64,000 nucleotides of DNA from contig NZ_JH994110.1 in NCBI RefSeq assembly GCF_000316195.1, positions 870,621 to 934,620 on the forward strand. The letters are read 5' to 3'. The stretch comes from Brachyspira hampsonii 30446. Lineage in GTDB: Bacteria > Spirochaetota > Brachyspiria > Brachyspirales > Brachyspiraceae. The notes under the pieces are model-generated. The model did not search any database. It was not told the DNA's origin and was given only the letters and a program-made list of their open reading frames with translations. Made by a program: the position numbers and the translations under genes. This document shows positions 27,926-37,172 of the stretch, piece by piece (the stretch's first letter is position 1; each line of letters opens with the position of its first letter).

Positions 27926-28121
27926 ATGTCAATAAATAATATATAAACAATTTTTAATTATTATAGTATTAAAAAATTGATACAAATATTATTAAATTTA
28001 GTTAGTCTATATAATTTTTTTTAATTTTTACAAAGAAATGGCTTTTTTAAATCAAAAAAATATTATAATGACTTATTCATATTTTTTATAAAAAACAAAA
28101 AATATTTAAGGAGTTTTGTAT

Positions 28122-29552
28122 ATGGGAGGAACTATAGTAATAATTATAGTAATTGTATACCTAGCTGCTATGCTTCTTATAGGTGTATACTCAAGCAAAA
28201 AAGTTAATAATAGTAACGATTTTGCATTGGCAGGAAGAAATTTAGGACCTGTACTTTTGGCAGGAACTTTAGCTGCTACAAATATTGGAGGCGGTACTTC
28301 TTTAGGTTTGGCAGAACAGGCGTACGGTAAATGGGGACTTTCAGCTGTTTGGTATGTAATAACAGCTTCTATTGCATATTTGGTTCTTGCATTTTTAGCC
28401 CAGAGATTTAGAAATGCTATGGTTACAACAGTATCAGAATATTTTTATAAAAGATACGGAAAGGCTAATGCTTTAGTAACTTCTATAATAATGGGGCTTC
28501 CTATGATAGGTATAACTGCAGCTCAGATAATAGCTTCAGCAAGTATTTTAACTGTTATGACAGGATGGAATTATAAATTGTCTGTAGTAATAGTAACGAT
28601 AGTAGTTACAGCATATTCTTCTATGGGAGGACTTTGGGGCGTTGCTTTTACCGATTTAATTCAAGGTTCTTTAGTTTTTATAGGTAGTTTAGCAGCTATA
28701 CCTTTTGCTTTGCATTATGCTGGAGGTTTTGAACATGTTGTATCTAATTTAACACCTGCACAAAAATCTTTTACTGCAGGTATGGGTTGGCCTACAATTA
28801 TATCACTTACTATAATGTATATAGCTTCATATTCTGTCGGACCTGAAATAAGTCAGAGATTCTTTTCGGCAAGAGATGCTAAATCTCTTATGCTAGGTTC
28901 TTTAGCAGGCGGATTAGTATGTATATTATATTCATTATTTCCAGCATTTTTAGGACTCATAGCTTCAAGCGTAGTAAAAGACGGACTTCTTACCTCCGAA
29001 CTTTTAACTTCTGAAGGAACTAGATATATACTTCCTGTGCTTGCTATGAATACAATGCCTCCTGTTATAGTGGGATTATTATTTTCTGCATTAATATCTG
29101 CTACTATGTCATCAGCTGACTCTGATATGCTTGCAGTGTCAGTAATAGCAACAAATGACATATATAAAAAGTATATAAATAAAAATGCTACTGATAAACA
29201 GCTTCTTTTTTTGGGAAGAGTATGCATGGTGGCAGTCGGACTTATATCTATGTTTATAGCTTTTAAGGCTTCAAACTTAATAACAATACTTATGTTCTCT
29301 TTTAGTTTGAGAGCTGCTGGAGTATTCATTCCATATTTATTTGGAAACTATACAAATAAAAAACTTTCTGCAGCTGCTAGTATGGGCTCATTGATAGCAG
29401 GAAGTGTTGTTACAATATTCTTCCAATATAATAAAAATATCAATTTATTCGGAGTTGACCCTATAATACCCGGTATAGCTGCAAGCTTAATAGTATTTTT
29501 AGTTCTCTCTGCTATAATACAGCCTAAGCCTGATGCTTCAAATACAAAATAA
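28122..29552 (+). CDS. sodium:solute symporter (SSS family)
   Basis: The protein has 476 residues from ATG 28122, with AAGGAG 8 nt upstream; the frame extends to a TTG at 28116. It is a polytopic Na+-coupled symporter of the SSS/PutP family. Signatures are YLAAMLLIGVYSSKKVNNSNDFALAGRNLGPVLLAGTLAATNIGGGTSLGLAEQAY (Na+ site region), YSSMGGLWGVAFTDLIQG and SALISATMSSADSDMLAVSVIATNDIY. Around twelve to thirteen helices are expected. The substrate cannot be fixed; relatives carry proline, pantothenate, sugars or carboxylates. It is monocistronic with its own terminator, and is not closely similar to the broken symporter at 62305. Confidence 0.92.
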   Translation: MGGTIVIIIVIVYLAAMLLIGVYSSKKVNNSNDFALAGRNLGPVLLAGTLAATNIGGGTSLGLAEQAYGKWGLSAVWYVITASIAYLVLAFLAQRFRNAMVTTVSEYFYKRYGKANALVTSIIMGLPMIGITAAQIIASASILTVMTGWNYKLSVVIVTIVVTAYSSMGGLWGVAFTDLIQGSLVFIGSLAAIPFALHYAGGFEHVVSNLTPAQKSFTAGMGWPTIISLTIMYIASYSVGPEISQRFFSARDAKSLMLGSLAGGLVCILYSLFPAFLGLIASSVVKDGLLTSELLTSEGTRYILPVLAMNTMPPVIVGLLFSALISATMSSADSDMLAVSVIATNDIYKKYINKNATDKQLLFLGRVCMVAVGLISMFIAFKASNLITILMFSFSLRAAGVFIPYLFGNYTNKKLSAAASMGSLIAGSVVTIFFQYNKNINLFGVDPIIPGIAASLIVFLVLSAIIQPKPDASNTK

Positions 29553-29574
29553 AATACTTGATTAAAATATGATA

Positions 29575-29620
29575 AAAGCAGATAGAAGAATATAAATCTT
29601 TTATCTGCTTTTATTTTGTG
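29575..29620 (+). terminator. rho-independent terminator of the symporter
   Basis: The stem AAAAGCAGATA / TATCTGCTTTT with a ~14-nt loop is followed by T-rich sequence. Confidence 0.8.
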
Positions 29621-29654
29621 TGAGATGATTTTATGATTGATTTTTAATTAATTA

Positions 29655-29928
29655 GACTTGTTTCAAAACTAATTTTATTTATTAATTGTGGGGACTAGCC
29701 CACACCGCACCTCTTTTGTGATGCTGTCCGCATTCGGTGTAACACATACAAAGTACGCATCACTCTGCGGAGAAGCTATATCCTCGACAAGCTCAGATAC
29801 GCTTCGCGAAAGACTGCATATTTATATACTAAAATAATAATTTATGTAACATATAAAACATTATTTTTATAATTGATAAATTACTAAATTCGTATATATA
29901 ATCTTGTCAAGTACTTTTGAAACAACTT
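29655..29928. mobile_element. MITE-like element
   Basis: The left end GACTTGTTTCAAAACTAATT is preceded by TA; the right end is CTTGTCAAGTACTTTTGAAACAACTT (one mutated position). The core has GGGGACTAGCCCACA and a GC-rich island. About 274 bp, non-coding. Confidence 0.8.
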
Positions 29929-30164
29929 TATATATAAAAAATAGAATTATAGATTAAATAATTTATATTTAATTACAAAATCTAATGAGTGCAGTGAAAA
30001 TAAAATTCAAAAAAATTACTTACACTCCCTCTCTAAGATTTTATTGCGTTACTATAATTTATTAATGCCTATTTTTTATAATATTCTCACTGTAAAAGCA
30101 CACCCGTCCAAGTTCCGATTATATTGAAGAAATTTGTTTAAACCACGATTAATTTTGTATAATA
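29929..30164. repeat. region with a degenerate ~125-bp repeat copy
   Basis: The segment with CACTGTAAAAGCACACCCGTCCAAGTTC (about 30088-30115, given here only as a descriptive block) matches the 3' part of the repeats at 51.5 kb. No gene is seen between the two flanking MITE-like elements. Confidence 0.5.
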
Positions 30165-30491
30165 GACTTGTTTCAAAAGTACTTGACAAATAATTTAATA
30201 AGTTTATTGTTTTATGTTAAATTAAATAATATTAATTATAGTTTAATTAAATGTTTTACTTGTTGTGTAAATTGTATGTTTAAGTTACAAAATGCAGTTC
30301 GGAGGGCTGTGTCTTATACCACGCCATACCTAACGGTACTTCCTTCGGTCGCGGGCGGACAGACGTCATAAAAGAACTGGGGTTTTGCGAAGCACGCAGA
30401 GCGGTCACGCTGTGTACTTCGTAAGGGCAAAGCCCCAACTAAATTTAAAAATATTAAATTAAAAATTTATAAATTTAGTTTTGAAACAAGT
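30165..30491. mobile_element. MITE-like element, opposite orientation
   Basis: It starts GACTTGTTTCAAAAGTACTTGACAA and ends AGTTTTGAAACAAGT. The GC-rich core (GAAGCACGCAGAGCGG, AAGGGCAAAGCCCCAACT) is reversed relative to the copy at 29655, so the two copies form a large inverted pair. Open frames inside are non-coding. Confidence 0.82.
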
Positions 30492-30561
30492 ATAATTATT
30501 TTAGTACAAAAATAAAATATCATTTAATTTTATTTTAAAGTTTTGTTTACCATGCGATAAA

Positions 30562-31755
30562 TTATTTGCTGCATATGCTTTCAACATCTTCTTTTAATAG
30601 CCTTATAACTTTTTCAGTAAAATCATACAACTCCTTTTCCTGCTGAGGAAACTTAAATTTCTTTTTCCATCTGTCTTCAAAATAAAAAGTATCATCAAAT
30701 AAATTATGTTTTTTAAGCCAAGCCTCTATATCTTTATTATCCTGCTTCCATTTTTTTATTAATTTTGGATCATCTCCAGTATTTTCTCCTCTTGAAAATA
30801 AGTTAAAACAACTATAATCATTATAGATATATATATCTATAGCATAATTGAGTCCTCTTTTCTTACTTTCAAAATCTCTGTAAAAACATTCATTGTCACA
30901 ATTAGCACCTTGAAATTTTGAAACTAAGTTATTGATACGAGTTACAATCAAATTATTATACATATCTACTATTAATTTTATTTTTTCGTATTCATCAGTA
31001 TTATTTATTATCTCATTATAAAAATCTTGTGTTAATTTATCCATTTTAGTTACTCCTGTTTCTCTTAATATTTTTAAATAATGATCTGCTAATAATATCC
31101 ATTCTTTAGCTTCATTATTTTCTATAAAATCATTTAAACTATTTTCTATTACTTTAGTATAAAAGTCTTCATTTTCTCCATCATATCCATATATGATTTC
31201 GATTTTTTCTTTTGGTATATCTTTTATAGACTGAGATTCAGGCTGTTTTAATATATCAGGAGATAAATATACTATTTTATCAACTTCTAAATTATTTTCT
31301 AGGCAATTATTATAATATCTTGATAATTGTTCATTCATATCTTTAGCCCATCTAAGTTTATTTTCTATTATTATACAGTTTGTATCAGTATTAGTTTTTA
31401 TTAAAATATCAATTTTATTTTTTTCTCTTACAACCGAATAATCATTATTTAAATATTTAGAAGCATCAATCTTTATAAAATCAAGAAAATGTTTTAATAC
31501 TGTTTCATGCTCTAAAAGTTTTGCTATTATATCAGAATGAAAATTTTCTTTATAATATGTATCAGAAATAAGTTCAAATATATTAAAAGGATAATCTTCA
31601 TTAAAAGTATTTTTCTTGATATAATTATGATACTTTTGAAGTGAATCATTATTAGCATATTTTTGTACTATAGAAAAAGTATCTTTTATGATTTCTTTAG
31701 ATCTATTAAATGGAAATTGCCAAGTATTTTTTAATTCTTTTATTTTATAGTTCAT
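30562..31755 (-). CDS. PD-(D/E)XK nuclease superfamily protein
   Basis: The protein has 397 residues. The catalytic core is visible at residues 109-148: KIDILIK with Asp116, then CIIIENK with Glu131 and Lys133, and EQLSRYY with Gln143 (the QxxxY motif). HSDIIAKLLEHE at ~73 fits the early acidic helix of PDDEXK_4-type proteins. The ~240-residue C-terminal region has no recognised domain. These proteins are often defence or DNA-repair associated. It begins 12 nt after the stop of a small zinc-ribbon gene on the same strand, so the two are probably co-transcribed and may work together. Whether it cuts DNA is not known. Confidence 0.85.
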   Translation of the reverse strand: MNYKIKELKNTWQFPFNRSKEIIKDTFSIVQKYANNDSLQKYHNYIKKNTFNEDYPFNIFELISDTYYKENFHSDIIAKLLEHETVLKHFLDFIKIDASKYLNNDYSVVREKNKIDILIKTNTDTNCIIIENKLRWAKDMNEQLSRYYNNCLENNLEVDKIVYLSPDILKQPESQSIKDIPKEKIEIIYGYDGENEDFYTKVIENSLNDFIENNEAKEWILLADHYLKILRETGVTKMDKLTQDFYNEIINNTDEYEKIKLIVDMYNNLIVTRINNLVSKFQGANCDNECFYRDFESKKRGLNYAIDIYIYNDYSCFNLFSRGENTGDDPKLIKKWKQDNKDIEAWLKKHNLFDDTFYFEDRWKKKFKFPQQEKELYDFTEKVIRLLKEDVESICSK

Positions 31756-31767
31756 TATAGCTCCTAA

Positions 31768-32022
31768 TTATAAAGCAGGTGCATGCTTTCCTTTGTTAGG
31801 GCCATTAGGATGTTTGAGACAATAACCATTTACTAATGACTGTAAAGATTTGTTTTTAGCTCCGCAATACTTACAAAAATATTCAGACTTTTCACCGCCT
31901 TCATAAAGTTTATGCTTACCCTTGTTAGGACCATTAGGGTGTTTGAGACAATAACCGCTAGTAAGAGAAGCTATTGAAGAATATTTAGCACCGCAGTATT
32001 CGCAGTAAAAGTTTTGAGCCAT
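31768..32022 (-). CDS. small double zinc-ribbon protein
   Basis: This 84-residue protein is composed of two near-identical units of about 36 residues: F-Y/F-C-E/K-Y-C-G-A-K, then S-L-x-x-G-Y-C-L-K-H-P-N-G-P-N-K-G-K-H. Each unit has CxxC and a later CxxH, suitable for one zinc ion. AGGAG precedes the ATG. The gene lies 12 nt upstream of the PD-(D/E)XK protein. A DNA- or RNA-binding or adaptor role is likely but inferred. I know no characterised homologue. Confidence 0.8.
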   Translation of the reverse strand: MAQNFYCEYCGAKYSSIASLTSGYCLKHPNGPNKGKHKLYEGGEKSEYFCKYCGAKNKSLQSLVNGYCLKHPNGPNKGKHAPAL

Positions 32023-32136
32023 AAAAAGCCTCCTTTAATTTCGTTATGTTTTAATTATATATTATATTTGCGACAAAAACTGTCATAATTTTTAAGAATT
32101 TTATTTTTTGTATAAATATAAAAAGCCATACAAAAA

Positions 32137-32178
32137 TAAAAGGCTTCACCTGAAAATACAAGCAAAGCCTTTTAACTA
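32137..32178 (-). terminator. terminator after the two lipoprotein genes
   Basis: On the minus strand AAAAGGCTTT and AAGCCTTTTA form a stem with a ~17-nt loop, followed by T-rich sequence, just after the stop at 32195. Confidence 0.75.
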
Positions 32179-32194
32179 AAAATATGATTGATTA

Positions 32195-32629
32195 TTATTT
32201 TTTATTGCAAACTATGTCTGTATTTTCAATACTAGGCATTACTGTATTTTTTGTATATCTAATTGTTACAGAAGAACCATCAGAAGAAAATTTGAAAGTG
32301 CCCACAACTTGTCCCTGGTATACAGAAAAGCTATAATCAGTGCCAGAACCTGTTACAGTAAAATAATTCTCTGAAGGAAATGTAGGTGCAGTATTATTAT
32401 TATCATTAGGTAAAGTTGCTACTTGACCGTCTTTTATAGATACCCATAAATATGCTGTTTGTAAATTTGGAAATACACTTGAAGCGTCATAAGTTTCTGT
32501 AGATACATAAGTATTACCGTTATACTGTTCTATGCCTTTTGGGTCTGTTGTGTCCTTATTAGAACAGCTTACTGATAGGATACCTACCAAAAATAGGGTT
32601 AGAAAGATTGTTGAAATTTTTTTACTCAT
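32195..32629 (-). CDS. lipoprotein, function unknown
   Basis: This 144-residue protein has a lipoprotein signal peptide identical in plan to its neighbour: MSKKISTIFLTLFLVGILSVSC, with Cys22 as the lipidated residue. The mature part (NGNTYVSTETYDASS, LWVSIKDGQVATLPND, GTFKFSSDGSSVTIRYTK) aligns with the C-terminal half of the lipoprotein encoded just upstream. It is therefore a shortened paralogue produced by local duplication. Beta-strand-rich appearance. AAGGAG precedes the ATG; the gap to the upstream gene is 17 nt, so they form one operon. Function unknown. Confidence 0.85.
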   Translation of the reverse strand: MSKKISTIFLTLFLVGILSVSCSNKDTTDPKGIEQYNGNTYVSTETYDASSVFPNLQTAYLWVSIKDGQVATLPNDNNNTAPTFPSENYFTVTGSGTDYSFSVYQGQVVGTFKFSSDGSSVTIRYTKNTVMPSIENTDIVCNKK

Positions 32630-32646
32630 AGTAAAACTCCTTTTAA

Positions 32647-33312
32647 TTATTTTTTATAACATACAAAATCTTGTCCTACTGCTTCAGGTGCAGGATCATT
32701 TCTTGTAAGTGTAACTGTTACAGAATTTCCATCAGTTGAGAATTTTAAAGTACCTTCTGAAGAACGATCGCTAGACCAAAAATTATAATCTGTACCATAA
32801 CCAGCCATTCCAGACATATATCCATAAAAAGTAGGTGGGGTATTAGCATCTGTATTAGGAGTCATAGCAACCAGACCATTTTCTATAGATATCCACAAAT
32901 AATTACCTCCCATATTTTCTGATACATATTTATTGCCGTTATAATCTTCTATGTCTTTTGAAGTTTTAGTATATGTAACCTCTTGTCCATTAATATTTAC
33001 AGCTGCATTCTTTGTATCTGAAAATGTTATTGTAAACTCATCACCATAAATTTTTATTTTGTAATTAGGATCATTAGCTTCTATGATTTCACCTTTTGCT
33101 CCGCGTGACGAATTTTGATATTCGTATATATTACCGTTCATATCTATTTCTACACTATCACCATTATTAGATTCCCATATACCAGCATATTTTATGTTTA
33201 TAGTTTTTGGTGTACTTGTATCTGGTGCTGTTTTGTCCTTGTTGGAACAGCTTACTGATAAAACTCCTACTAAAAATAGGCTTAGAAAGATTGCTGAAAT
33301 TTTTTTACTCAT
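32647..33312 (-). CDS. lipoprotein, function unknown
   Basis: The protein has 221 residues from ATG 33312, chosen because AAGGAG lies upstream and the lipoprotein signal (MSKKISAIFLSLFLVGVLSVSC, Cys22) starts there; the frame opens at 33351. An N-terminal ~90-residue domain (KYAGIWESNNGDSVEIDMNG, YKIKIYGDEFTITFSD) resembles small lipocalin-like beta structures. The C-terminal part (NGNKYVSENMGGNYLWISIENGLVAMTP, GTLKFSTDGNSVTVTLT) is shared with the next gene. Probably periplasmic or surface exposed. Function unknown. Confidence 0.85.
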   Translation of the reverse strand: MSKKISAIFLSLFLVGVLSVSCSNKDKTAPDTSTPKTINIKYAGIWESNNGDSVEIDMNGNIYEYQNSSRGAKGEIIEANDPNYKIKIYGDEFTITFSDTKNAAVNINGQEVTYTKTSKDIEDYNGNKYVSENMGGNYLWISIENGLVAMTPNTDANTPPTFYGYMSGMAGYGTDYNFWSSDRSSEGTLKFSTDGNSVTVTLTRNDPAPEAVGQDFVCYKK

Positions 33313-34215
33313 AGTAAAACTCCTTTTAATTATAAATATCATTAAAGACATTTATATCCTGTTTAGTTTAAATATTTTTAAATGTATTATTAAATTTATA
33401 ATACGAAATTAAATTTATATTTAAATTTATTATATTATAAATTATTTTAAACAAATAGCAAGTATAATATTTGATTTTTGTAATTTTTGTTATATTTTTG
33501 CGTATAAAATATTATTGAATATGTAATATTAAATAATATTTTATACTAATTTTTATAAACATATTCACCCTCAAATACAAGGAATTGAAGCGTTTTAAAT
33601 ATTAGTATTGTTTCATACTATTTTATAAAAAATATTTCTACCCAATTACAAGGCTTTGAAGCGTTTGCAAAATATATAAATAAAGCTCTAAATATAATTG
33701 ATGTTTATATAAGTTTTATATTTTGTAGTTATAGATTTTAGTTGCTAATAAATTAAATTGCATGAATAAGAATAAGCTGCTAAATTTTTATTAATTATAA
33801 ACCTTCAAGACCCAAGTCTTTTTTGGCAGCTTTGACGAAGTCCACAGAGTGTGTGTGACGAAAAAAAAGTTGATAATATATTCATTAAATAAAAACTTTG
33901 TCAAACATTTATATACTTATTTTATTAATATTTCCTCTATCAAAAACAAGGCTTTGAAGCGTTTTAAGTTTTCAATAATACTGAAAATTCTTTGTCAGTA
34001 ATTTTTTTATTCAACTTTTTCCCGCTGCAAAAAGTGCAAGTCTAAAATAATACTAATAGATATATTAAATACATATACAATAGAAGAAATCTGTAATATA
34101 CGCATTCAATAAAATAAAACTTGTAAAATTCTTTCTTATAGTATAAAATTATATATCTTTATAAAATAACAAAAATTTTATTTAAGAAAATTTAATTAAT
34201 GGAGCAAAAATTAAG
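33313..34215. other. long intergenic region with short dispersed repeats
   Basis: There is no supported gene in about 900 bp. Three copies of a ~30-bp motif with core ACAAGGCTTTGAAGCGTTT occur at about 33571-33600, 33640-33671 and 33936-33970. Family C repeat pieces (TTCAACTTTTTCCCG, and its reverse with GACGAAGTCCACA) lie at 33828-33876 and 34011-34044. The rest is AT-rich leader of ileS. Confidence 0.6.
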
Positions 34216-36987
34216 ATGGATTATAGTTCTACTATCAATTTACCTAAAACCTCTTTTCCTATGAAAGCAGGTTTGAAGGAAAAAGAGCCCAAAATAATAA
34301 AAAAATGGGACGAAGAAAAACTTTATCAACAGCTTAGAGAATTAAGAAAAGGTGCTCCTAAATGTATTTTACATGATGGACCGCCTTATGCGAATGGAGA
34401 CATTCATATTGGAACATCATTGAATAAAATTATTAAAGATATTATTGTAAGATATAAATCTGCTAAAGGCTTTGATTCTCCTTATGTTCCTGGCTGGGAC
34501 TGTCATGGTATGCCTATAGAATTAAAGGTGCAGGAGAGTTTGGGAGATAAATATAAAGAAACTTCTAAATTCATAATGAGAAAGAAATGCCGTGCTTATG
34601 CTCAGAAATATATTGATATTCAAAGAAAAGAGTTTAAAAGACTTGGTGTTATGGGCGATTGGGAAAATCCTTACCTTACTATGTCGCCTGAATATGAATC
34701 TGAAATAGTTGAAGTATTTGCTAAACTTGTAGAGAAAGGATATATATATAAAGGACTTAGAACTATTCACTGGTGTATGGACTGTGAAACTGCATTGGCT
34801 GCTGCTGAAATAGAATACGATGATAATCATACTTCTACAAGTGTTTATGTGAGATTTCCTGTATTAAATAAAATCAATGATAAATTAGACGGCAATGTTG
34901 ATGTTATGATATGGACTACTACTCCTTGGACATTACCTTCAAATATGGCTTGTGCTTTTAATAGAGATTTAGATTATGTTGCTGTTGAAATAGATGGAAG
35001 ATATGCAATAATGACTAAAAGCCTAGTTGATACTGTTCTTGGCAAAAAAGACATGAAAGCAGAAGGCAGAGATATTATTCCTATATCTATAGAAGAGATT
35101 GAAAAACTTGAGATAGCACACCCATTTATCAAAGACAGAAAATCTGCTGTTGTATTTGCTGATTATGTTGAGGCTACTGCTGGTACAGGTGTTGTTCACA
35201 CTGCTCCAGGTCATGGTATGGAAGACTATCAGACAGGTGTTAATTACGGACTTGATATATATTGTCCTGTAGATAAAGCTGGAAGATATACAAGTGAGTT
35301 TCCAGAAATGCAGGGCATGAAAGTAAGAGATGCTAACCCTAAAGTAATTGAAATACTTGAAAATAACGGCTCATTATTCTATAAAGAGAAAGTTACACAC
35401 AGTTATCCTATATGTTGGAGATGTAAAAATCCTTTGATATTCAGAGCTACTTCTCAGTGGTTTATGGATATGAAGCATGATCATATAGATGAGAGAACTG
35501 TTAAATCTTTAGATAATATTAAATGGTATCCTACTTGGGGACATGACAGAATGAGAAAGATGCTTGAGAATCGTCCAGACTGGTGTTTATCAAGGCAGCG
35601 TTCTTGGGGTGTTCCTATACCTGCATTCTACTGTAAAAACTGCGGAAAAACTTTACTTACTGCAGAGTCTACTAAGCACTTTGCTGAAATAGTAAAAACT
35701 AAAGGAATGGATGTATGGTTTGAATTAGAGCCTAAAGATTTACTTCCTGAAGGTACTAAATGCGAATGCGGTTCTTCTGACTTTGGTAAAGAAGAGGATA
35801 TTTTGGATGTTTGGTTTGATTCTGGTGTATCATCTTTTGCTGCACAGAAAACCAATAGAGATTTGGACGGAGTTTTCCCTGTTGATATATATTTGGAGGG
35901 AGGCGATCAATACAGAGGCTGGTTCCAAGCTGCAATTTGGCCTTCTATGGCTATAAGAGGAATTCCCCCATACAAAGAGCTTGTTACACATGGCTGGACT
36001 TTGGACGAGCAGGGCAGAGCTATGCATAAAAGTGCTGGTAATGTTGTTTCGCCTTTAGAAGTTATTGATAAATACGGTGCTGATATATTAAGGCTTTGGT
36101 GTATAAGTGAAGACTTTACTCACAATGCACGTGTTGGAGATAACATGATGAAAGCTATTGCCGATAACTACAGAAAAATAAGAAACACTTTCAGATATTT
36201 GCTTGGAAATATTTCTGATTTTGATTACAGCAAAGAAAAGATTGAAGTTAAAGATTTACTTCCTGTAGACAGATATGCATTATCAAGACTTCATAGCTTT
36301 ATAAAAGTTGCTGATAAGGCCTGCGAGGGTTATGAGTTTCATTTATTCTATCAAAGACTTATAAATTACTGTGTAGTTGAGCTTTCTGCTACTTACTTTG
36401 ACATTATAAAAGACAGATTATACTGCGACAGAAAAGATTCTATTTCAAGAAGAAGTGCTCAGACTGTACTTGCTAAAATATTAGATGTATTAGTTAAACT
36501 TATAGCTCCTGTACTTCCTTTCACAACTGATGAGGTTTGGGGATACTACAAAGGAGAAAATGCTTCTTCTGTACATTTGGAATTATATCCTAAAGCTGAT
36601 GATAGTTTGATTGATTTAGAATTAGAACAAGAATGGACTTCACTTCTTAAAGTACGCGATGATGTATTATTATCTCTTGAAAGAGCCAGAGACAACAATA
36701 CTATAGGTAAATCTTTAGAGGCTTATATAACAATATGCACTAAAGAATCATCATCAAAAGACTTACTTACAAAATACCAAAAATATTTAAACGAAGTATT
36801 TATTGTAAGTAAAGTAACAATTTCAGACAGCAAGGACGATACATTTATAGAAGGCGGCGTTTCATTTGTTAAGACAGAGAAAGCAAGCCATGAAAAATGT
36901 GTTCGCTGCTGGGGACATTATGAGAGTGTAGGCGAAGATAGCGAGCATAAAGAGTTATGTTCTAGATGTGCTGAAGCGGTTAAATAA
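34216..36987 (+). CDS. ileS: isoleucyl-tRNA synthetase
   Basis: This class I aminoacyl-tRNA synthetase charges tRNA-Ile. The 923 residues match bacterial IleS. The HIGH motif is HIGT at residues 64-67 in PPYANGDIHIGTSLNK, the editing (CP1) domain includes VMIWTTTPWTLPSN and GTGVVHTAPGHG, and the second signature is the variant MHKSAGNV near residue 602 instead of MSKS. A C-terminal zinc module (CVRCWGHYE and CSRCAEA) is kept, as in eubacterial type IleS. WTTTPWT and FDSGVSS are also present. No T-box leader is seen; the 5' region holds only repeats. A short hairpin terminator follows, and the same 34-bp hairpin recurs at 38890 after darG. Confidence 0.97.
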   Translation: MDYSSTINLPKTSFPMKAGLKEKEPKIIKKWDEEKLYQQLRELRKGAPKCILHDGPPYANGDIHIGTSLNKIIKDIIVRYKSAKGFDSPYVPGWDCHGMPIELKVQESLGDKYKETSKFIMRKKCRAYAQKYIDIQRKEFKRLGVMGDWENPYLTMSPEYESEIVEVFAKLVEKGYIYKGLRTIHWCMDCETALAAAEIEYDDNHTSTSVYVRFPVLNKINDKLDGNVDVMIWTTTPWTLPSNMACAFNRDLDYVAVEIDGRYAIMTKSLVDTVLGKKDMKAEGRDIIPISIEEIEKLEIAHPFIKDRKSAVVFADYVEATAGTGVVHTAPGHGMEDYQTGVNYGLDIYCPVDKAGRYTSEFPEMQGMKVRDANPKVIEILENNGSLFYKEKVTHSYPICWRCKNPLIFRATSQWFMDMKHDHIDERTVKSLDNIKWYPTWGHDRMRKMLENRPDWCLSRQRSWGVPIPAFYCKNCGKTLLTAESTKHFAEIVKTKGMDVWFELEPKDLLPEGTKCECGSSDFGKEEDILDVWFDSGVSSFAAQKTNRDLDGVFPVDIYLEGGDQYRGWFQAAIWPSMAIRGIPPYKELVTHGWTLDEQGRAMHKSAGNVVSPLEVIDKYGADILRLWCISEDFTHNARVGDNMMKAIADNYRKIRNTFRYLLGNISDFDYSKEKIEVKDLLPVDRYALSRLHSFIKVADKACEGYEFHLFYQRLINYCVVELSATYFDIIKDRLYCDRKDSISRRSAQTVLAKILDVLVKLIAPVLPFTTDEVWGYYKGENASSVHLELYPKADDSLIDLELEQEWTSLLKVRDDVLLSLERARDNNTIGKSLEAYITICTKESSSKDLLTKYQKYLNEVFIVSKVTISDSKDDTFIEGGVSFVKTEKASHEKCVRCWGHYESVGEDSEHKELCSRCAEAVK

Positions 36988-37011
36988 AAAATAACATAAT
37001 TTTTAAATATT

Positions 37012-37045
37012 AAAAGGGCGGCTATGAATAATGGCTGTCCTTTTT
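37012..37045 (+). terminator. hairpin terminator after ileS (direct repeat copy 1)
   Basis: AAAGGGCGGC pairs with GCTGTCCTTT using G-U pairs, with the loop TATGAATAATG and a T run. The whole 34 bp is identical to 38890-38923. Confidence 0.85.
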
Positions 37046-37172
37046 ATTAGAATAGGAACTATATATTGAGTAATTTTAATTAAAATTTTATAATATGAAT
37101 TATATAAAGTTTTAATATATTTTATTTATAGTATAATTGCATATAATCTACAGAATGAAAGGTTATTTATAT

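Noticed and set aside
30168..30371. 67-residue frame on the plus strand
   Set aside because: Starts in the inverted repeat of a MITE-like element and runs into its GC-rich core.
33571..33970. Possible CRISPR array from the ACAAGGCTTTGAAGCGTTT motif
   Set aside because: Only three imperfect copies with irregular distances, no cas genes in the window.
34216..36987. T-box leader before ileS
   Set aside because: Searched the 5' gap for the conserved T-box core and specifier-like stems; only dispersed repeats are present.
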